NCBI GenBank assembly: GCA_020636315.1 | Contig: JACJYA010000024.1 | Location: forward strand, 1 to 64,000 | Direction of reading: 5' to 3' | DNA: 64,000 nucleotides | Origin: Lewinellaceae bacterium | GTDB lineage: Bacteria; Bacteroidota; Bacteroidia; Chitinophagales; Saprospiraceae | Part shown: positions 1 through 8,494 of the stretch, piece by piece | Position numbering within the stretch: position 1 is the first letter of the stretch | How the letters are laid out: every line of letters starts with the position of its first letter | Position numbers and translations under genes: made by a program | Notes under the pieces: model-generated | Seen by the model: only the letters and a program-made list of their open reading frames with translations | Told to the model about the DNA's origin: nothing | Databases searched by the model: none

Positions 1-1697
1 AATTGCCAGATGATGCCCACGATGATGTTGAAAGCGTCCCGCCCAAGGTCCCGATTGGGGACGAAGGAAGGGTTTTCAGCCATTACTTCGCGCCTGATAG
101 GCCCCCAGAATCCCCACGGGCGGGTCTTTCTGTAAAAATCTTTGACATCCTCCCGGTTTTCGAGCGGCCCCAGATAGGTGCCGACGATGCAGCCCAGCAT
201 GGAGAAGGCAAAAATGATGGGAAACACGTAGATATCGACATACTGCGGGAAAAAGAAAAGTTTGGTGGTGGAAGCGATCAGCCCGAAGAGCATGCCCCAG
301 AAATAACCATAGCCGGTAAAACGCCACCAGATCCACTTGAGCATATTGGCTGCTACATAGCCCCCGTAGAGGGCGGAGGTCAGCCAGAGAGTCAATGCGT
401 TCAGGGAACCGGCATTAAATCCGAAAATGATGCCGACCAATACGAGTAATACCGAGGACAGTATGCTCATCCGGATAAGAACCTTGTTGGAAGCATCCGG
501 GCGGATGTACTTTTTGTAAATGTCGTTCACAATATAGGCCGGCGCTGCATTGATGAAGGCGGAGAAAGTGCCCATGAAGGCGGCGAGGAAGCCTGCCAGC
601 AGCAGGCCTTTAAACCCAACCGGCACAAACTTGTTGATGGCCAGAGGAAGGATCTTCTCGAAATCCATGGCCGCCCCTTCCGCTCCGAGTTCAGGTGTGA
701 GATAGGCCAGGGCCAGCACCGTGAACCCGGCAACCATAAGATAACGGGGAAAATACAAGGCGACTATGGTGCTCGCACTCATTTTGGCGGATTCGGAAGG
801 AGTCCGGGCGGAAAGCAGGCGCTGCATATCATAGCTGGGCACCGGCCCGGCAATGGACGCGAACACCCCTTTGAAGACCATCATCATGAACAGGATGCCA
901 AAAAAACCAAATCCGTCCTCCTCAATCTTTCCATCGACCCCCGGCAGCGGAGTAGTAGTCCAGTCCAGGTCGAGTTTCCATCCGAAGAACAACTCCTTCC
1001 AGCCCTCCGGAATAACGGCATTGACTTGTTCCGGCGAAACGGTGGTGAAGGCAATGTAACCGATGACCAGGCACGAGATTGTCATAATGACAAACTGCAA
1101 TACTTCCGTAGCCACCACGCTGTACATTCCACCCTTCACCGTGTATATCGCCGTGATGGTACACACAATGAGGGCGTAAGACTCTTCCGAGGTAAGGCTG
1201 AAGAACCCCATCTGCAGGCTCAGGTCATAAGGCAGAATGGAGGTGCAATACTTCCCGATCCCTTCAAAGAAGTAGGCGATGAAACCGATGACGCTGATCA
1301 CCGCGAAGATGACGATGATGATGTGAGAAAGCGTAGCCCCCTTGCCGTCGCCGAAGCGGAAGGTGATCCATTCCGCCCCGGTCATTACGTTGGAACGCCG
1401 CATCCAGATGGCCAGGTAAACGAAAATAAACACCTGGTTCCACACCGGCCACAGCCAGGGTATCCAGGCGCTCTTCAGCCCATAGACGAAGAGAATGCTC
1501 ACCGTCCACATGGTGCCGGAGATGTCGAACATCCCGGAAGCATTACTGAGGCCCAGATAGTACCACTTGAGTTTATTGCCGCCCAGGAAATAGGCCTGCA
1601 GGTCTTTGGAAGCCCTTCTTGAAATATAGAAACCCAGGAAAAGGATCCCTACCACATAGGCCAGGATTATGGCAATATCGATTATGCTTAAGGACAT
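1..1697 (-). CDS. Sodium:solute symporter (SSS family), C-terminus cut by window edge
   Basis: The minus strand is open from an ATG at 1697 to the window edge (about 565 codons, no stop), so the C-terminus is missing. The translation starts MSLSIIDIAIILAYVVGI and continues as a string of hydrophobic segments typical of the SSS/LeuT-fold family. Recognisable stretches are the early FLGGNKLKWYYLGLSNASGM segment, the TVKGGMYSV loop, and the GFLAAFMGTFSAFINAAPAY helix, which resembles the Na+-site helix of the family. Such proteins import sugars, sialic acids, proline or similar solutes with Na+ across the inner membrane; the substrate cannot be read here. The start lies 6 bases after the stop of the FAD oxidoreductase gene, so the two are probably one operon and may handle one substrate. 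Confidence 0.9.
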   Translation of the reverse strand, partial: MSLSIIDIAIILAYVVGILFLGFYISRRASKDLQAYFLGGNKLKWYYLGLSNASGMFDISGTMWTVSILFVYGLKSAWIPWLWPVWNQVFIFVYLAIWMRRSNVMTGAEWITFRFGDGKGATLSHIIIVIFAVISVIGFIAYFFEGIGKYCTSILPYDLSLQMGFFSLTSEESYALIVCTITAIYTVKGGMYSVVATEVLQFVIMTISCLVIGYIAFTTVSPEQVNAVIPEGWKELFFGWKLDLDWTTTPLPGVDGKIEEDGFGFFGILFMMMVFKGVFASIAGPVPSYDMQRLLSARTPSESAKMSASTIVALYFPRYLMVAGFTVLALAYLTPELGAEGAAMDFEKILPLAINKFVPVGFKGLLLAGFLAAFMGTFSAFINAAPAYIVNDIYKKYIRPDASNKVLIRMSILSSVLLVLVGIIFGFNAGSLNALTLWLTSALYGGYVAANMLKWIWWRFTGYGYFWGMLFGLIASTTKLFFFPQYVDIYVFPIIFAFSMLGCIVGTYLGPLENREDVKDFYRKTRPWGFWGPIRREVMAENPSFVPNRDLGRDAFNIIVGIIWQ

Positions 1698-1703
1698 AGG
1701 CGT

Positions 1704-3569
1704 TCAATTGTCGGTTTTTCGTTCTCCGGTTAAGGTTATTGGCAGGGCAAAAGGACCCCATACTTTGTCCAGCAATGCAGCCGTTTGGGCCCGGCGCAGC
1801 GGAGCGTTCGGCAAATAGGCTTCTCCGGGAAACAACTCCTCCCAGGCCGCCGCCAACTTTTCCGGATGCCTGGGCTGTCCTGAAGCTTCCATCATCCGGC
1901 GCAGCAGTTCCGGAGTGGCGTATTCCTCTTCACCGCTCCATTGTTCCTCAGCGGGAAAGAAACTTTGCAACCCACGCGCCAAATCAGCAACACGGGTAAG
2001 GCTATCCGGATAGAACCAGGTTTGGTTCGCCCATTTGTATGGCACCCCTTCTCCTCTCATGATGCCCGTAGCTCCAATGCGCTGTATGGCTGCAAACTGA
2101 GGATGGGTAACCGGCGCATCGAGATAAGGCATCAGATAGACGCCCGCCTCCAGGAGGGTTCTCTGAACCTCACGCACAGGCACTTCCGCCGGTGTCTTTT
2201 CGGATTTAACCGCCAGGGCGGCAAGGGCCCCGGCGGCCTGGCCGATCTCCATTACCACGGGTTGAAGGCGAGTGGCCCCATTGACGATGTTGCTGACGCT
2301 GATGCTCTTTTCCGCGATTATCAACCCTTTGGTTTCCGGCGGAATGAGCGCGCCCAAAGGTACATTATAGGAAGGTATTTTAATGTTGATAAAATCGATG
2401 ACGGGAGCATCAGGGTTTTTCTTGTGGTGGTGGTCGATGGGGTAATCGCCAACGGCAATACCCGTCCGGTAAAGCGGAAATTCCTGGCTGAAAGGGGCGC
2501 TCAGGTAAGGTGATGTGAGGCGCACGGTTCCTTTCAGTCGGCGAGACTCCCGGTAATAAGGGATCATCGGCAGGCCGTCCGGCGTCGGGTATTCTCCATC
2601 CGCCAGCCCCAGGCTGCTGAATCCTGCTTCTGTTTGAATGAAATACAGGAACCCGAGGCTGTGCTGCCGGGCCTCCACCAGCGCCTTTGCCCGTTCTTCC
2701 GGGGTACGCTCAATTATATTGAGATAATAATCATTGCCGCAATTGGGCCAGTTGATCATGTATTTATCGTTGGGCAGGCGCCCGTAGGCCAACATCTGTT
2801 TACAACTCATGCCTTCCTGGCCTTCCTCCAGCCCTGGAATGCAGGCGCAGCGAAAAGCTTCGGGGGTATAGCCCTCCGGGCGTTCAATGGTTTTGTCCGC
2901 TCCTTCGCCATAGTCTTTGAGGGTAAGTACGTAGGTGAGGTCCTGAATGATGTCACTGGAAACAGCCGGCGCTTCGGGCTCGGCAGGGCCGTCGTCCATG
3001 CCCAGGCTGTAGGGAACGCCGAGGGCGGCCATAACATCGCCCAGTTCGGTGGCATCGATGAGCACCCGGCTTTCAACCGCCTTCCTGCCCTGGTTGCTTT
3101 CTATTTGCACCACCCATTTGTCCGCTGCCTTTTCCACCGACTGCCACCGGGTTTCGAAAAAGATCTCCAGATTATCCAGGCCGGCCATTTCTTTTAAGAT
3201 AGAATCCCCGACCGAAGGCTCGAAGAGGGTATTGCTCACCCAGCCCGTGGCTACTCCCTCCGGCCCGCCATAGTGTTCATAGAGTTTTTCCCGAAACTCT
3301 CCCCACAGGCCAGATGGCAAGCGGTGGTTGCCATCGATAGCCGACACGCCGGCCGCTGTTAGCATGCCCCCCAGCCAGGGCGTTTCTTCCACAATGGCCA
3401 CCTTCACTCCCAGCCGGGCGGCCTGAATCCCAGCCATCACACCGCTGGCTCCGCCACCGATGATCAGTACATCCACCTGTTCAACCGGCCCGGGCTGGCA
3501 GCCGGGAATAACCAGAAGTGACAACAACAGGAAAAACGCCGGGGTCTGGCGCATTTTTGGTAAGTACAT
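1704..3569 (-). CDS. FAD-dependent oxidoreductase, exported, with SLH-like C-terminus
   Basis: This is a 621-residue protein. Residues 7-24 form a hydrophobic signal ending in LLVIPGC, a possible lipobox with Cys24, so a lipoprotein or periplasmic location is likely. A Rossmann FAD motif follows at about 34-50 (DVLIIGGGASGVMAG), then the EETPWLGGMLTAAG segment typical of the FAD_oxidored (PF12831) family. The last ~140 residues (HPQFAAIQRIGATGIMRGEG, then PDSLTRVADLARGL, then PLRRAQTAALL) read like an S-layer-homology-type repeat, which may tether the enzyme. Substrate is unknown; relatives in Bacteroidota sit in carbohydrate or polyol loci. Met6 at 3554 is an alternative start. The symporter gene follows directly. 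Confidence 0.85.
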   Translation of the reverse strand: MYLPKMRQTPAFFLLLSLLVIPGCQPGPVEQVDVLIIGGGASGVMAGIQAARLGVKVAIVEETPWLGGMLTAAGVSAIDGNHRLPSGLWGEFREKLYEHYGGPEGVATGWVSNTLFEPSVGDSILKEMAGLDNLEIFFETRWQSVEKAADKWVVQIESNQGRKAVESRVLIDATELGDVMAALGVPYSLGMDDGPAEPEAPAVSSDIIQDLTYVLTLKDYGEGADKTIERPEGYTPEAFRCACIPGLEEGQEGMSCKQMLAYGRLPNDKYMINWPNCGNDYYLNIIERTPEERAKALVEARQHSLGFLYFIQTEAGFSSLGLADGEYPTPDGLPMIPYYRESRRLKGTVRLTSPYLSAPFSQEFPLYRTGIAVGDYPIDHHHKKNPDAPVIDFINIKIPSYNVPLGALIPPETKGLIIAEKSISVSNIVNGATRLQPVVMEIGQAAGALAALAVKSEKTPAEVPVREVQRTLLEAGVYLMPYLDAPVTHPQFAAIQRIGATGIMRGEGVPYKWANQTWFYPDSLTRVADLARGLQSFFPAEEQWSGEEEYATPELLRRMMEASGQPRHPEKLAAAWEELFPGEAYLPNAPLRRAQTAALLDKVWGPFALPITLTGERKTDN

Positions 3570-3793
3570 AGGCCCGAAGGATTTCCTTTTGGGTATTTTT
3601 TGCCCGAAAGTTTTTTAACCGGTAGCCAAGGTAATTAAAATTGGGTAATCAGACGGCACTGCGGTAAGAAAGGTTGGCTGGAGACAGAGGCCCGCGGCTG
3701 GGCGCCGGTTCGTGAATTTAAAGAGCGGGCCCGTTCGGGTTTCCGCACTCCTGTTGATTCGAAGCCGGCTGTCGGCGATAAATCAATTTAGGC

Positions 3794-3988
3794 ATCGAGG
3801 CTGTCTCAAAAGCAAGGATTTAAAAAGGCATGTAAAATAATATTTCGCTACCCGTCCCAGCCCCTCTAACTCCCCGCCCGTCTTCATTCCCATTCGTCCG
3901 GGTAAAAAGGGGAGAACCGGACGGGCAGCTTAAACAGAATATCATTGGGAGACAAAATTTTTATTGAATCTTTTGAGGCCGCCTCGAT
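3794..3988. repeat. MITE-like element bounded by a 20-bp imperfect inverted repeat
   Basis: The stretch 3570-4047 has no gene. Within it, positions 3794-3813 and 3969-3988 form an inverted repeat matching at 17 of 20 positions and sharing the core ggctgtctcaaaa (ggcggcctcaaaa in the right arm). The interior contains a further 7-bp inverted repeat (GCCCGTC 3876-3882 with GACGGGC 3920-3926) and no reading frame. A second element with nearly the same terminal core is at 41315-41436. Size, structure and lack of coding fit a miniature inverted-repeat transposable element. The core resembles termini of IS1182/IS5-type insertion sequences from memory; parentage is an inference. It could also act as a transcription terminator. 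Confidence 0.5.
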
Positions 3989-4047
3989 TTAAAGCTTGCT
4001 CAGATTTTTCCTTCACTACACAGTGTCCACCGAAACAACAACCTCCT

Positions 4048-4629
4048 CTACCCTGCCGCGCTGAACAGCCCTGCAAAACCCATAAACGCCATTGACAATA
4101 TTCCGGCGATGATAAGGTTCAGCGCCGTACCTTCGATCACTTTCGGAATATCCAGCACCTTGGTCTCTTCCCTTATACCGGCCAGCAGGACAAGGGCGAG
4201 CGTGACGCCACCACCGGCGCCCAAAGCATAGAACAAGCCTTCCACCAACCCATAGCCTTTACTGGTAGAGAACAGGGCCAGCCCAAGAATGGCGCAGTTG
4301 GTCGTGATCAGCGGCAGGAAAATGCCAAGGGCACGGAACAAGTCGGGGCTGAGTTTCTTTACCGCCATCTCAACGAACTGCACCGTACTGGCGATGACGA
4401 TAATAAAACTGATCAGGCGCAGATATGGGGCGTAAGGCAGGATGAAAGTATTCAGCCCCCAGGCACAAACCGCGGTGATGAGCATGACGAAAATATTGGC
4501 CAGGCCCAGGCGAAAGGCCGTCTCCAGCCGGCCGGATACCCCCAGAAATGGGCAAAGCCCCAGGAAGTAAGCCAGAGTAAAGTTGTTGATCAACAAGGCT
4601 GAGATGAATATCCAGAGCAGTTCTTGCAT
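4048..4629 (-). CDS. rnfA: Rnf complex subunit RnfA
   Basis: A 193-residue integral membrane protein matching RnfA/NqrE in length and sequence. It starts MQELLWIFISALLINNFTLAYFLGLCPFLGVSG, with a conserved Cys-containing first helix, and has six predicted helices including the ITTNCAILGLALF segment. RnfA and RnfE are the inverted-topology pair that forms the membrane core and holds an intramembrane [2Fe-2S] cluster in characterised complexes; the two helix cysteines here (LGLCPFLG and TTNCAI) fit that. It is the last gene of the operon, 20 bases after rnfE. The complex couples electron flow between reduced ferredoxin and NAD+ to cation pumping. Confidence 0.96.
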   Translation of the reverse strand: MQELLWIFISALLINNFTLAYFLGLCPFLGVSGRLETAFRLGLANIFVMLITAVCAWGLNTFILPYAPYLRLISFIIVIASTVQFVEMAVKKLSPDLFRALGIFLPLITTNCAILGLALFSTSKGYGLVEGLFYALGAGGGVTLALVLLAGIREETKVLDIPKVIEGTALNLIIAGILSMAFMGFAGLFSAAG

Positions 4630-4649
4630 TTTCGTTGATTCGTTGTTTA

Positions 4650-5327
4650 TTATAAGAACTCACGCGCCTCTTCATACCGGGTTTCCCCTCTTTCCTCTTC
4701 CGCCTTTTCTTTGCGCCTTTTCTGCATCCAGTTGAAAAACAGCAACAGGAAGCCCAGGGTCAGGAAGCCTCCCGGAGGCATTATCATAATAACCCAGGGC
4801 TCGAAACCGGAGCCGAAAAGGGGAATATTAAACAAGCTGCCGCTTCCGAGGATCTCCCGCACTATTCCTATGCACAAAAGAGCAAAAGTGAAGCCCAGGC
4901 TCATCCCCAGAGCATCGGCGATTGCCAGCCGGATGTTGTTTTTCGAAGCAAAGGCCTCCTGCCGCCCCAGGATCAGGCAGTTAACCACGATCAAAGCGAT
5001 GAAAGCCCCCAGTTCTTTGTGAACCTGCGGAACGATGGCCGCAAGCATGAAGTCCACCACCGTCACAAAAGTGGCGATGATGATGATAAAAGTAGTGATC
5101 CGCACCTGCTTGGGGATCACTTTGCGCAGGCTGGAGACCAGCAGGCTCGAAAACGCCAGGACGAAGGTGGTGGCCAGGCCCATAGCCAGGCTGTTGATGG
5201 CCGTATTGGTCACCGCCAAAGTTGGGCACATTCCCAGCACCGCCACAAACACGGGGTTTTCCTTCCAAATACCTTTGAGGAATTCCTCGGCAGTCCGGCT
5301 CTTCTCTATTGATGTCGGTTGGTTCAT
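4650..5327 (-). CDS. rnfE: Rnf complex subunit RnfE
   Basis: An RnfE/NqrD-type membrane subunit of 225 residues from the ATG at 5327 (MNQPTSIEKS). The upstream in-frame ATG at 5369 would overlap rnfG by about 38 bases. The chosen start has GAGGAATAAC just before it, in which the rnfG stop TAA lies, leaving a 4-base gap. Diagnostic stretches are GIWKENPVFVAVLGMCPTLAVTNTA and the second cysteine segment ALIVVNCLILGRQEAFA. These are the partners of the RnfA cysteines. The C-terminus is a short charged tail (QKRRKEKAEEERGE). Function is as for RnfA: the membrane-embedded half of the cation-pumping ferredoxin:NAD+ oxidoreductase. Confidence 0.95.
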   Translation of the reverse strand: MNQPTSIEKSRTAEEFLKGIWKENPVFVAVLGMCPTLAVTNTAINSLAMGLATTFVLAFSSLLVSSLRKVIPKQVRITTFIIIIATFVTVVDFMLAAIVPQVHKELGAFIALIVVNCLILGRQEAFASKNNIRLAIADALGMSLGFTFALLCIGIVREILGSGSLFNIPLFGSGFEPWVIMIMPPGGFLTLGFLLLFFNWMQKRRKEKAEEERGETRYEEAREFL

Positions 5328-5331
5328 GATG

Positions 5332-6021
5332 TTATTCCTCTTCTTTCGTAAACTCCTTCCAATGTTCATCGATCACGGGGCGCCACTCGGCCATGCTCTT
5401 GTCCAGCAGGCGGCCGACTGCTTTGGAGGAGATCGTCGCCCCGGTGATCGCCTCGATCTGGTTGTTTTTATTCTTCTCCCCCTTTTTCACTACACTGATG
5501 GCCGGTTCTACAGACAGCGCCGAGAAGTTGGCATGAAAGGCGGGGTCTTTCATGATCTTATCCCCCAGGCCAGGCGTCTCTTTGCTTTCCAGCACTTCGA
5601 AGCCGATGATCTCTTTTTTCCCTGGGTCATAGCCGTAGATGCCCACGATGAGGTCCTGATAACCCGGTTCTTCCGCCGATATGGCAAAGCCGATGAGTTG
5701 CCCATCCTCACTGTAACCGGCATAAACCTGCCGGACTTCTTCACCACTTTTTTGAGCCTCCGCCGCTCCTTCTTCCGGAACTACCAACTGCCCGTTGTGC
5801 AGTTCCAGCGTCTGGAAACCGGTGCAGCCGGGCAACACCTTAAAAATGGCCTCCTGCAATGCCCTCGCCCGGTTCGCCTCGATGATGGGCCGGGTGTATA
5901 AAAATGCACTCACCAGCACCAACCCGGAAAAGAAACCTGCCAATCCCAGAGTGGCGATCAGCCGAAAAGAGCCGGTTTCCGGTTCGGCAGTTTGTGCCGG
6001 TTGATTTTTTTCTTCTTCCAT
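5332..6021 (-). CDS. rnfG: Rnf complex subunit RnfG (covalent FMN carrier)
   Basis: A 229-residue protein from the ATG at 6021 (MEEEKNQPAQTAEP). A longer in-frame start at 6117 would overlap rnfD and adds a poorly conserved basic stretch, so the shorter form is chosen. There is one N-terminal transmembrane helix (LIATLGLAGFFSGLVLVSAFLY), then a periplasmic FMN-binding domain. The motif EAITGATISSKAV carries the threonine to which FMN is attached by a phosphoester bond in this family; ETPGLGDKI is also typical. RnfG passes electrons on the periplasmic side between RnfD and the membrane core. Confidence 0.95.
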   Translation of the reverse strand: MEEEKNQPAQTAEPETGSFRLIATLGLAGFFSGLVLVSAFLYTRPIIEANRARALQEAIFKVLPGCTGFQTLELHNGQLVVPEEGAAEAQKSGEEVRQVYAGYSEDGQLIGFAISAEEPGYQDLIVGIYGYDPGKKEIIGFEVLESKETPGLGDKIMKDPAFHANFSALSVEPAISVVKKGEKNKNNQIEAITGATISSKAVGRLLDKSMAEWRPVIDEHWKEFTKEEE

Positions 6022-6085
6022 TTTCGAGAATGGTTTTGCTTTTGCATATTTTTTCTTCGGTAGCCGGGGATGTTTCCGGCCGGGA

Positions 6086-7087
6086 TTACGAATACCCATA
6101 TACTCTGGGCCGAACAAACCGGTTGATCAATGGAGTGGCCGCATTCATCAACAGAATGGCGTACATGACTCCCTCCGGCAAGCCGCCCCAGATGCGGATC
6201 AGCACTACCAGCAGGCCGATACCGATGCCGAAGATCCAGATCCCTTTCGGCGACAGGGGTGAACTAACCGGGTCGGTAGCCATGTAAACGGACCCGAGCA
6301 ATAGCCCCCCGGCCAGGATCATAAATCCGGGCGAAGGATAAAGCCCCGGGTTCAGCCAATACAGAAGCCCGGACAAAACAGCCACAGTACCCAGGATGGC
6401 CACCGGTATGCGCCAGTTGATGATCCGGCGGGCGATCAGATAGACTCCGGCCAGGATCAGCAAAAAGGCACAGGTTTCTCCCAGAGAACCGCTGATATTG
6501 CCAAATAAAAGGTCATTCAGTGCCGTTGGCGCATGGCTGAATTTCATTTCCGACAATGGCGTAGCGGTGCTCAGGGCGTCCACCGGTTCACCGTGGTAAA
6601 AAGGCGGCGCCAGGTTGGTGCCACGCAGGCCCAGGTAACGGCCATCCGGAGGTTCCCAGGTAGTAATAGCGGTGGGAAAAGCAGCCTGCAGGAAAGCCCG
6701 CCCGACCAGTGCCGGGTTAAAGACATTCTGGCCCAGCCCTCCCCAGATTAACTTGCCCATCCCTATGGAGACAACCCCTCCCAGGAAAGCCATCCATAAG
6801 GGAAAGCCCGGCGGCAACGTCAGGGCCAGCAACAACCCGGTGGCCAGGGCGCTGCCATCGCGCAATGGGTTGCCCAATGGCCCTCTCTTGCCCAGATAGT
6901 ACTCGGTAACCAGGCAGCCGGCAATGGTAGCGGCGCTAACCAGCAGCGCACTCAAACCAAAATAATAGACGGCCGCCAGCAGAACAGGGATCAGCGTGTA
7001 AACCAGTTCCCACATGATCTTCGGCGTGGTTATCTGATCATGGAGAAAGGGAGAAGAAGATATCGTTATTTTGGGTTTTTCCACCAT
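6086..7087 (-). CDS. rnfD: Rnf complex subunit RnfD (membrane FMN subunit)
   Basis: An RnfD/NqrB-type membrane protein, 333 residues from the ATG at 7087 (MVEKPKITISSSPFLHDQ, the usual beginning of RnfD). An ATG at 7123 is a possible alternative. It carries many hydrophobic helices and the GLGQNVFNPALVGRAFL segment. The covalent FMN site is in DALSTATPLSEM, whose Thr-Pro context matches the family motif. GSVYMATDPVSSPLSPKG is another family signature. It lies between rnfC (54 bases upstream) and rnfG (64 bases downstream) in the usual C-D-G-E-A order. Confidence 0.95.
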   Translation of the reverse strand: MVEKPKITISSSPFLHDQITTPKIMWELVYTLIPVLLAAVYYFGLSALLVSAATIAGCLVTEYYLGKRGPLGNPLRDGSALATGLLLALTLPPGFPLWMAFLGGVVSIGMGKLIWGGLGQNVFNPALVGRAFLQAAFPTAITTWEPPDGRYLGLRGTNLAPPFYHGEPVDALSTATPLSEMKFSHAPTALNDLLFGNISGSLGETCAFLLILAGVYLIARRIINWRIPVAILGTVAVLSGLLYWLNPGLYPSPGFMILAGGLLLGSVYMATDPVSSPLSPKGIWIFGIGIGLLVVLIRIWGGLPEGVMYAILLMNAATPLINRFVRPRVYGYS

Positions 7088-7141
7088 GCTTTTGCTGAAA
7101 TATCTTATTGTCACGCCCCACATGAATGTGGGACGTCCGGT

Positions 7142-8494
7142 TTATTTTGATTTTCGTTCTCTGATCATTGCTTTGCCAACCTTAATGCTTTGAACCAGGG
7201 GTATCCCCGAAGGGCACACGTAAGAACAGGACCCGCATTCAAAGCAATCGAGGGCATTGTTGTCCTCCATATCGTCCCACAACCCCTTTCGGGCAAGCAG
7301 GCCAAGGCGGGCCGGATTGAGGAACAGAGGGCAGGCTTCCAGGCAACGTCCGCAGCGAATACAACTGAAGGTGTCTATGTCCTGTACTTCCCGCTCTGTC
7401 AACACCAGAATGCCTGAGGTTCCCTTTACGACGGGTGTATCCAGCGTTTTCTGGACAATCCCCATCATCGGGCCGCCAAGGAGGATGCGCGTAGCCTCCC
7501 CGGTGACGCCACCGCAAAACTCCACCAGATCGCGCATGGGGGTTCCCAAAGGCACCAGCACATTGGCCGGCCGGGCCACGGCGGTTCCGGTGACGGTTAT
7601 CACCCGCTCGATCAGGGGCTGTGATTGGCGGAAGTATTGGGAGAGGGCTACAATGGTGCCCACGTTCGATACCAGCACGCCAACATCTATGGGCAGTTTA
7701 CCGGCCGGCACTTCTTCCCCCAGAATGGCGCTGATCATCATCTTCTCCGCCCCCTGTGGGTATTTGACCTTCAGTGGCGCCACTTCCACCGGGAAGCCCA
7801 GCCGGGCCGAGGCCTCCCTCAGGGCAACAACCGCATCCGGCTTATTGGCCTCGATGGCGATGCATACTTTATCCGCCTGGATGAAATGCTGTAAAATACG
7901 GGTGCCGTCGATCAGTTCCCCGGCATATTCCAGCATTACCCTGTGGTCACAGGTGAGGAAAGGTTCACATTCACAGCCGTTGAGCATCAGATAACGGCAG
8001 TGCTTGTCTTCTGATATATTGAACTTGACGTGGGCGGGAAAAGCCGCTCCTCCCAGGCCGACAATCCCGGCCTGCTGAATGGCCTGAATAAATTCCTCCT
8101 TTGTCAGTTCTTCCGGAGGGCGCTGAGCCGGCCGGTTCAATTGCTGGGTGGAAAATGGGTCCGCCTTGATCCGGATGGCAGGCAGCATTTGCCCGTTCGG
8201 GTGGCCATACAGGCCCACATCCGTAACGGTTCCATCCACAGGAGAATGCAGAGCCACCGATACATAAGAACCCGGTTCGGCGATAAGCTCTCCCTTCCGG
8301 ACGCGCTGCCCCTTATGTACTACCGGCCTGGACGGCGCACCGATGTGCTGCAAAAGAGGAAGCGTATAATCTTCCACGAAAGGCATGCGCTCGATCCGCC
8401 GGCAGCTCGACAATTCTTTGTACTCTTCCGGGTGAATCCCATGCCGGAAGGTCAGCAATTTATCTTTCAATCCGTTCGCAGTTGTTCCGATCAT
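7142..8494 (-). CDS. rnfC: Rnf complex subunit RnfC (NADH/FMN and 2x[4Fe-4S])
   Basis: A 450-residue peripheral subunit. The N-terminal sandwich/barrel domain (HGIHPEEYKELS) is followed by the Nqo1-like nucleotide/FMN region with GIVGLGGAAFPAHVKF (about 143-158) and NGCECEPFLTCDH. Near the C-terminus are two ferredoxin motifs, Cys378/381/384/388 and Cys417/420/423/427, both CxxCxxCxxxCP. The protein is compact compared with proteobacterial RnfC, which carries long C-terminal repeats. Its ATG overlaps the TGA of the preceding PFOR-like gene by 4 bases (ATGA), indicating translational coupling with that unusual neighbour. RnfC is the site where NAD+ is reduced, or NADH oxidised. Confidence 0.96.
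   Translation of the reverse strand: MIGTTANGLKDKLLTFRHGIHPEEYKELSSCRRIERMPFVEDYTLPLLQHIGAPSRPVVHKGQRVRKGELIAEPGSYVSVALHSPVDGTVTDVGLYGHPNGQMLPAIRIKADPFSTQQLNRPAQRPPEELTKEEFIQAIQQAGIVGLGGAAFPAHVKFNISEDKHCRYLMLNGCECEPFLTCDHRVMLEYAGELIDGTRILQHFIQADKVCIAIEANKPDAVVALREASARLGFPVEVAPLKVKYPQGAEKMMISAILGEEVPAGKLPIDVGVLVSNVGTIVALSQYFRQSQPLIERVITVTGTAVARPANVLVPLGTPMRDLVEFCGGVTGEATRILLGGPMMGIVQKTLDTPVVKGTSGILVLTEREVQDIDTFSCIRCGRCLEACPLFLNPARLGLLARKGLWDDMEDNNALDCFECGSCSYVCPSGIPLVQSIKVGKAMIRERKSK

Noticed and set aside
5035..5901. Long plus-strand frame across rnfE and rnfG
   Set aside because: Both rnf genes on the minus strand are certain; the plus-strand translation has no domain.
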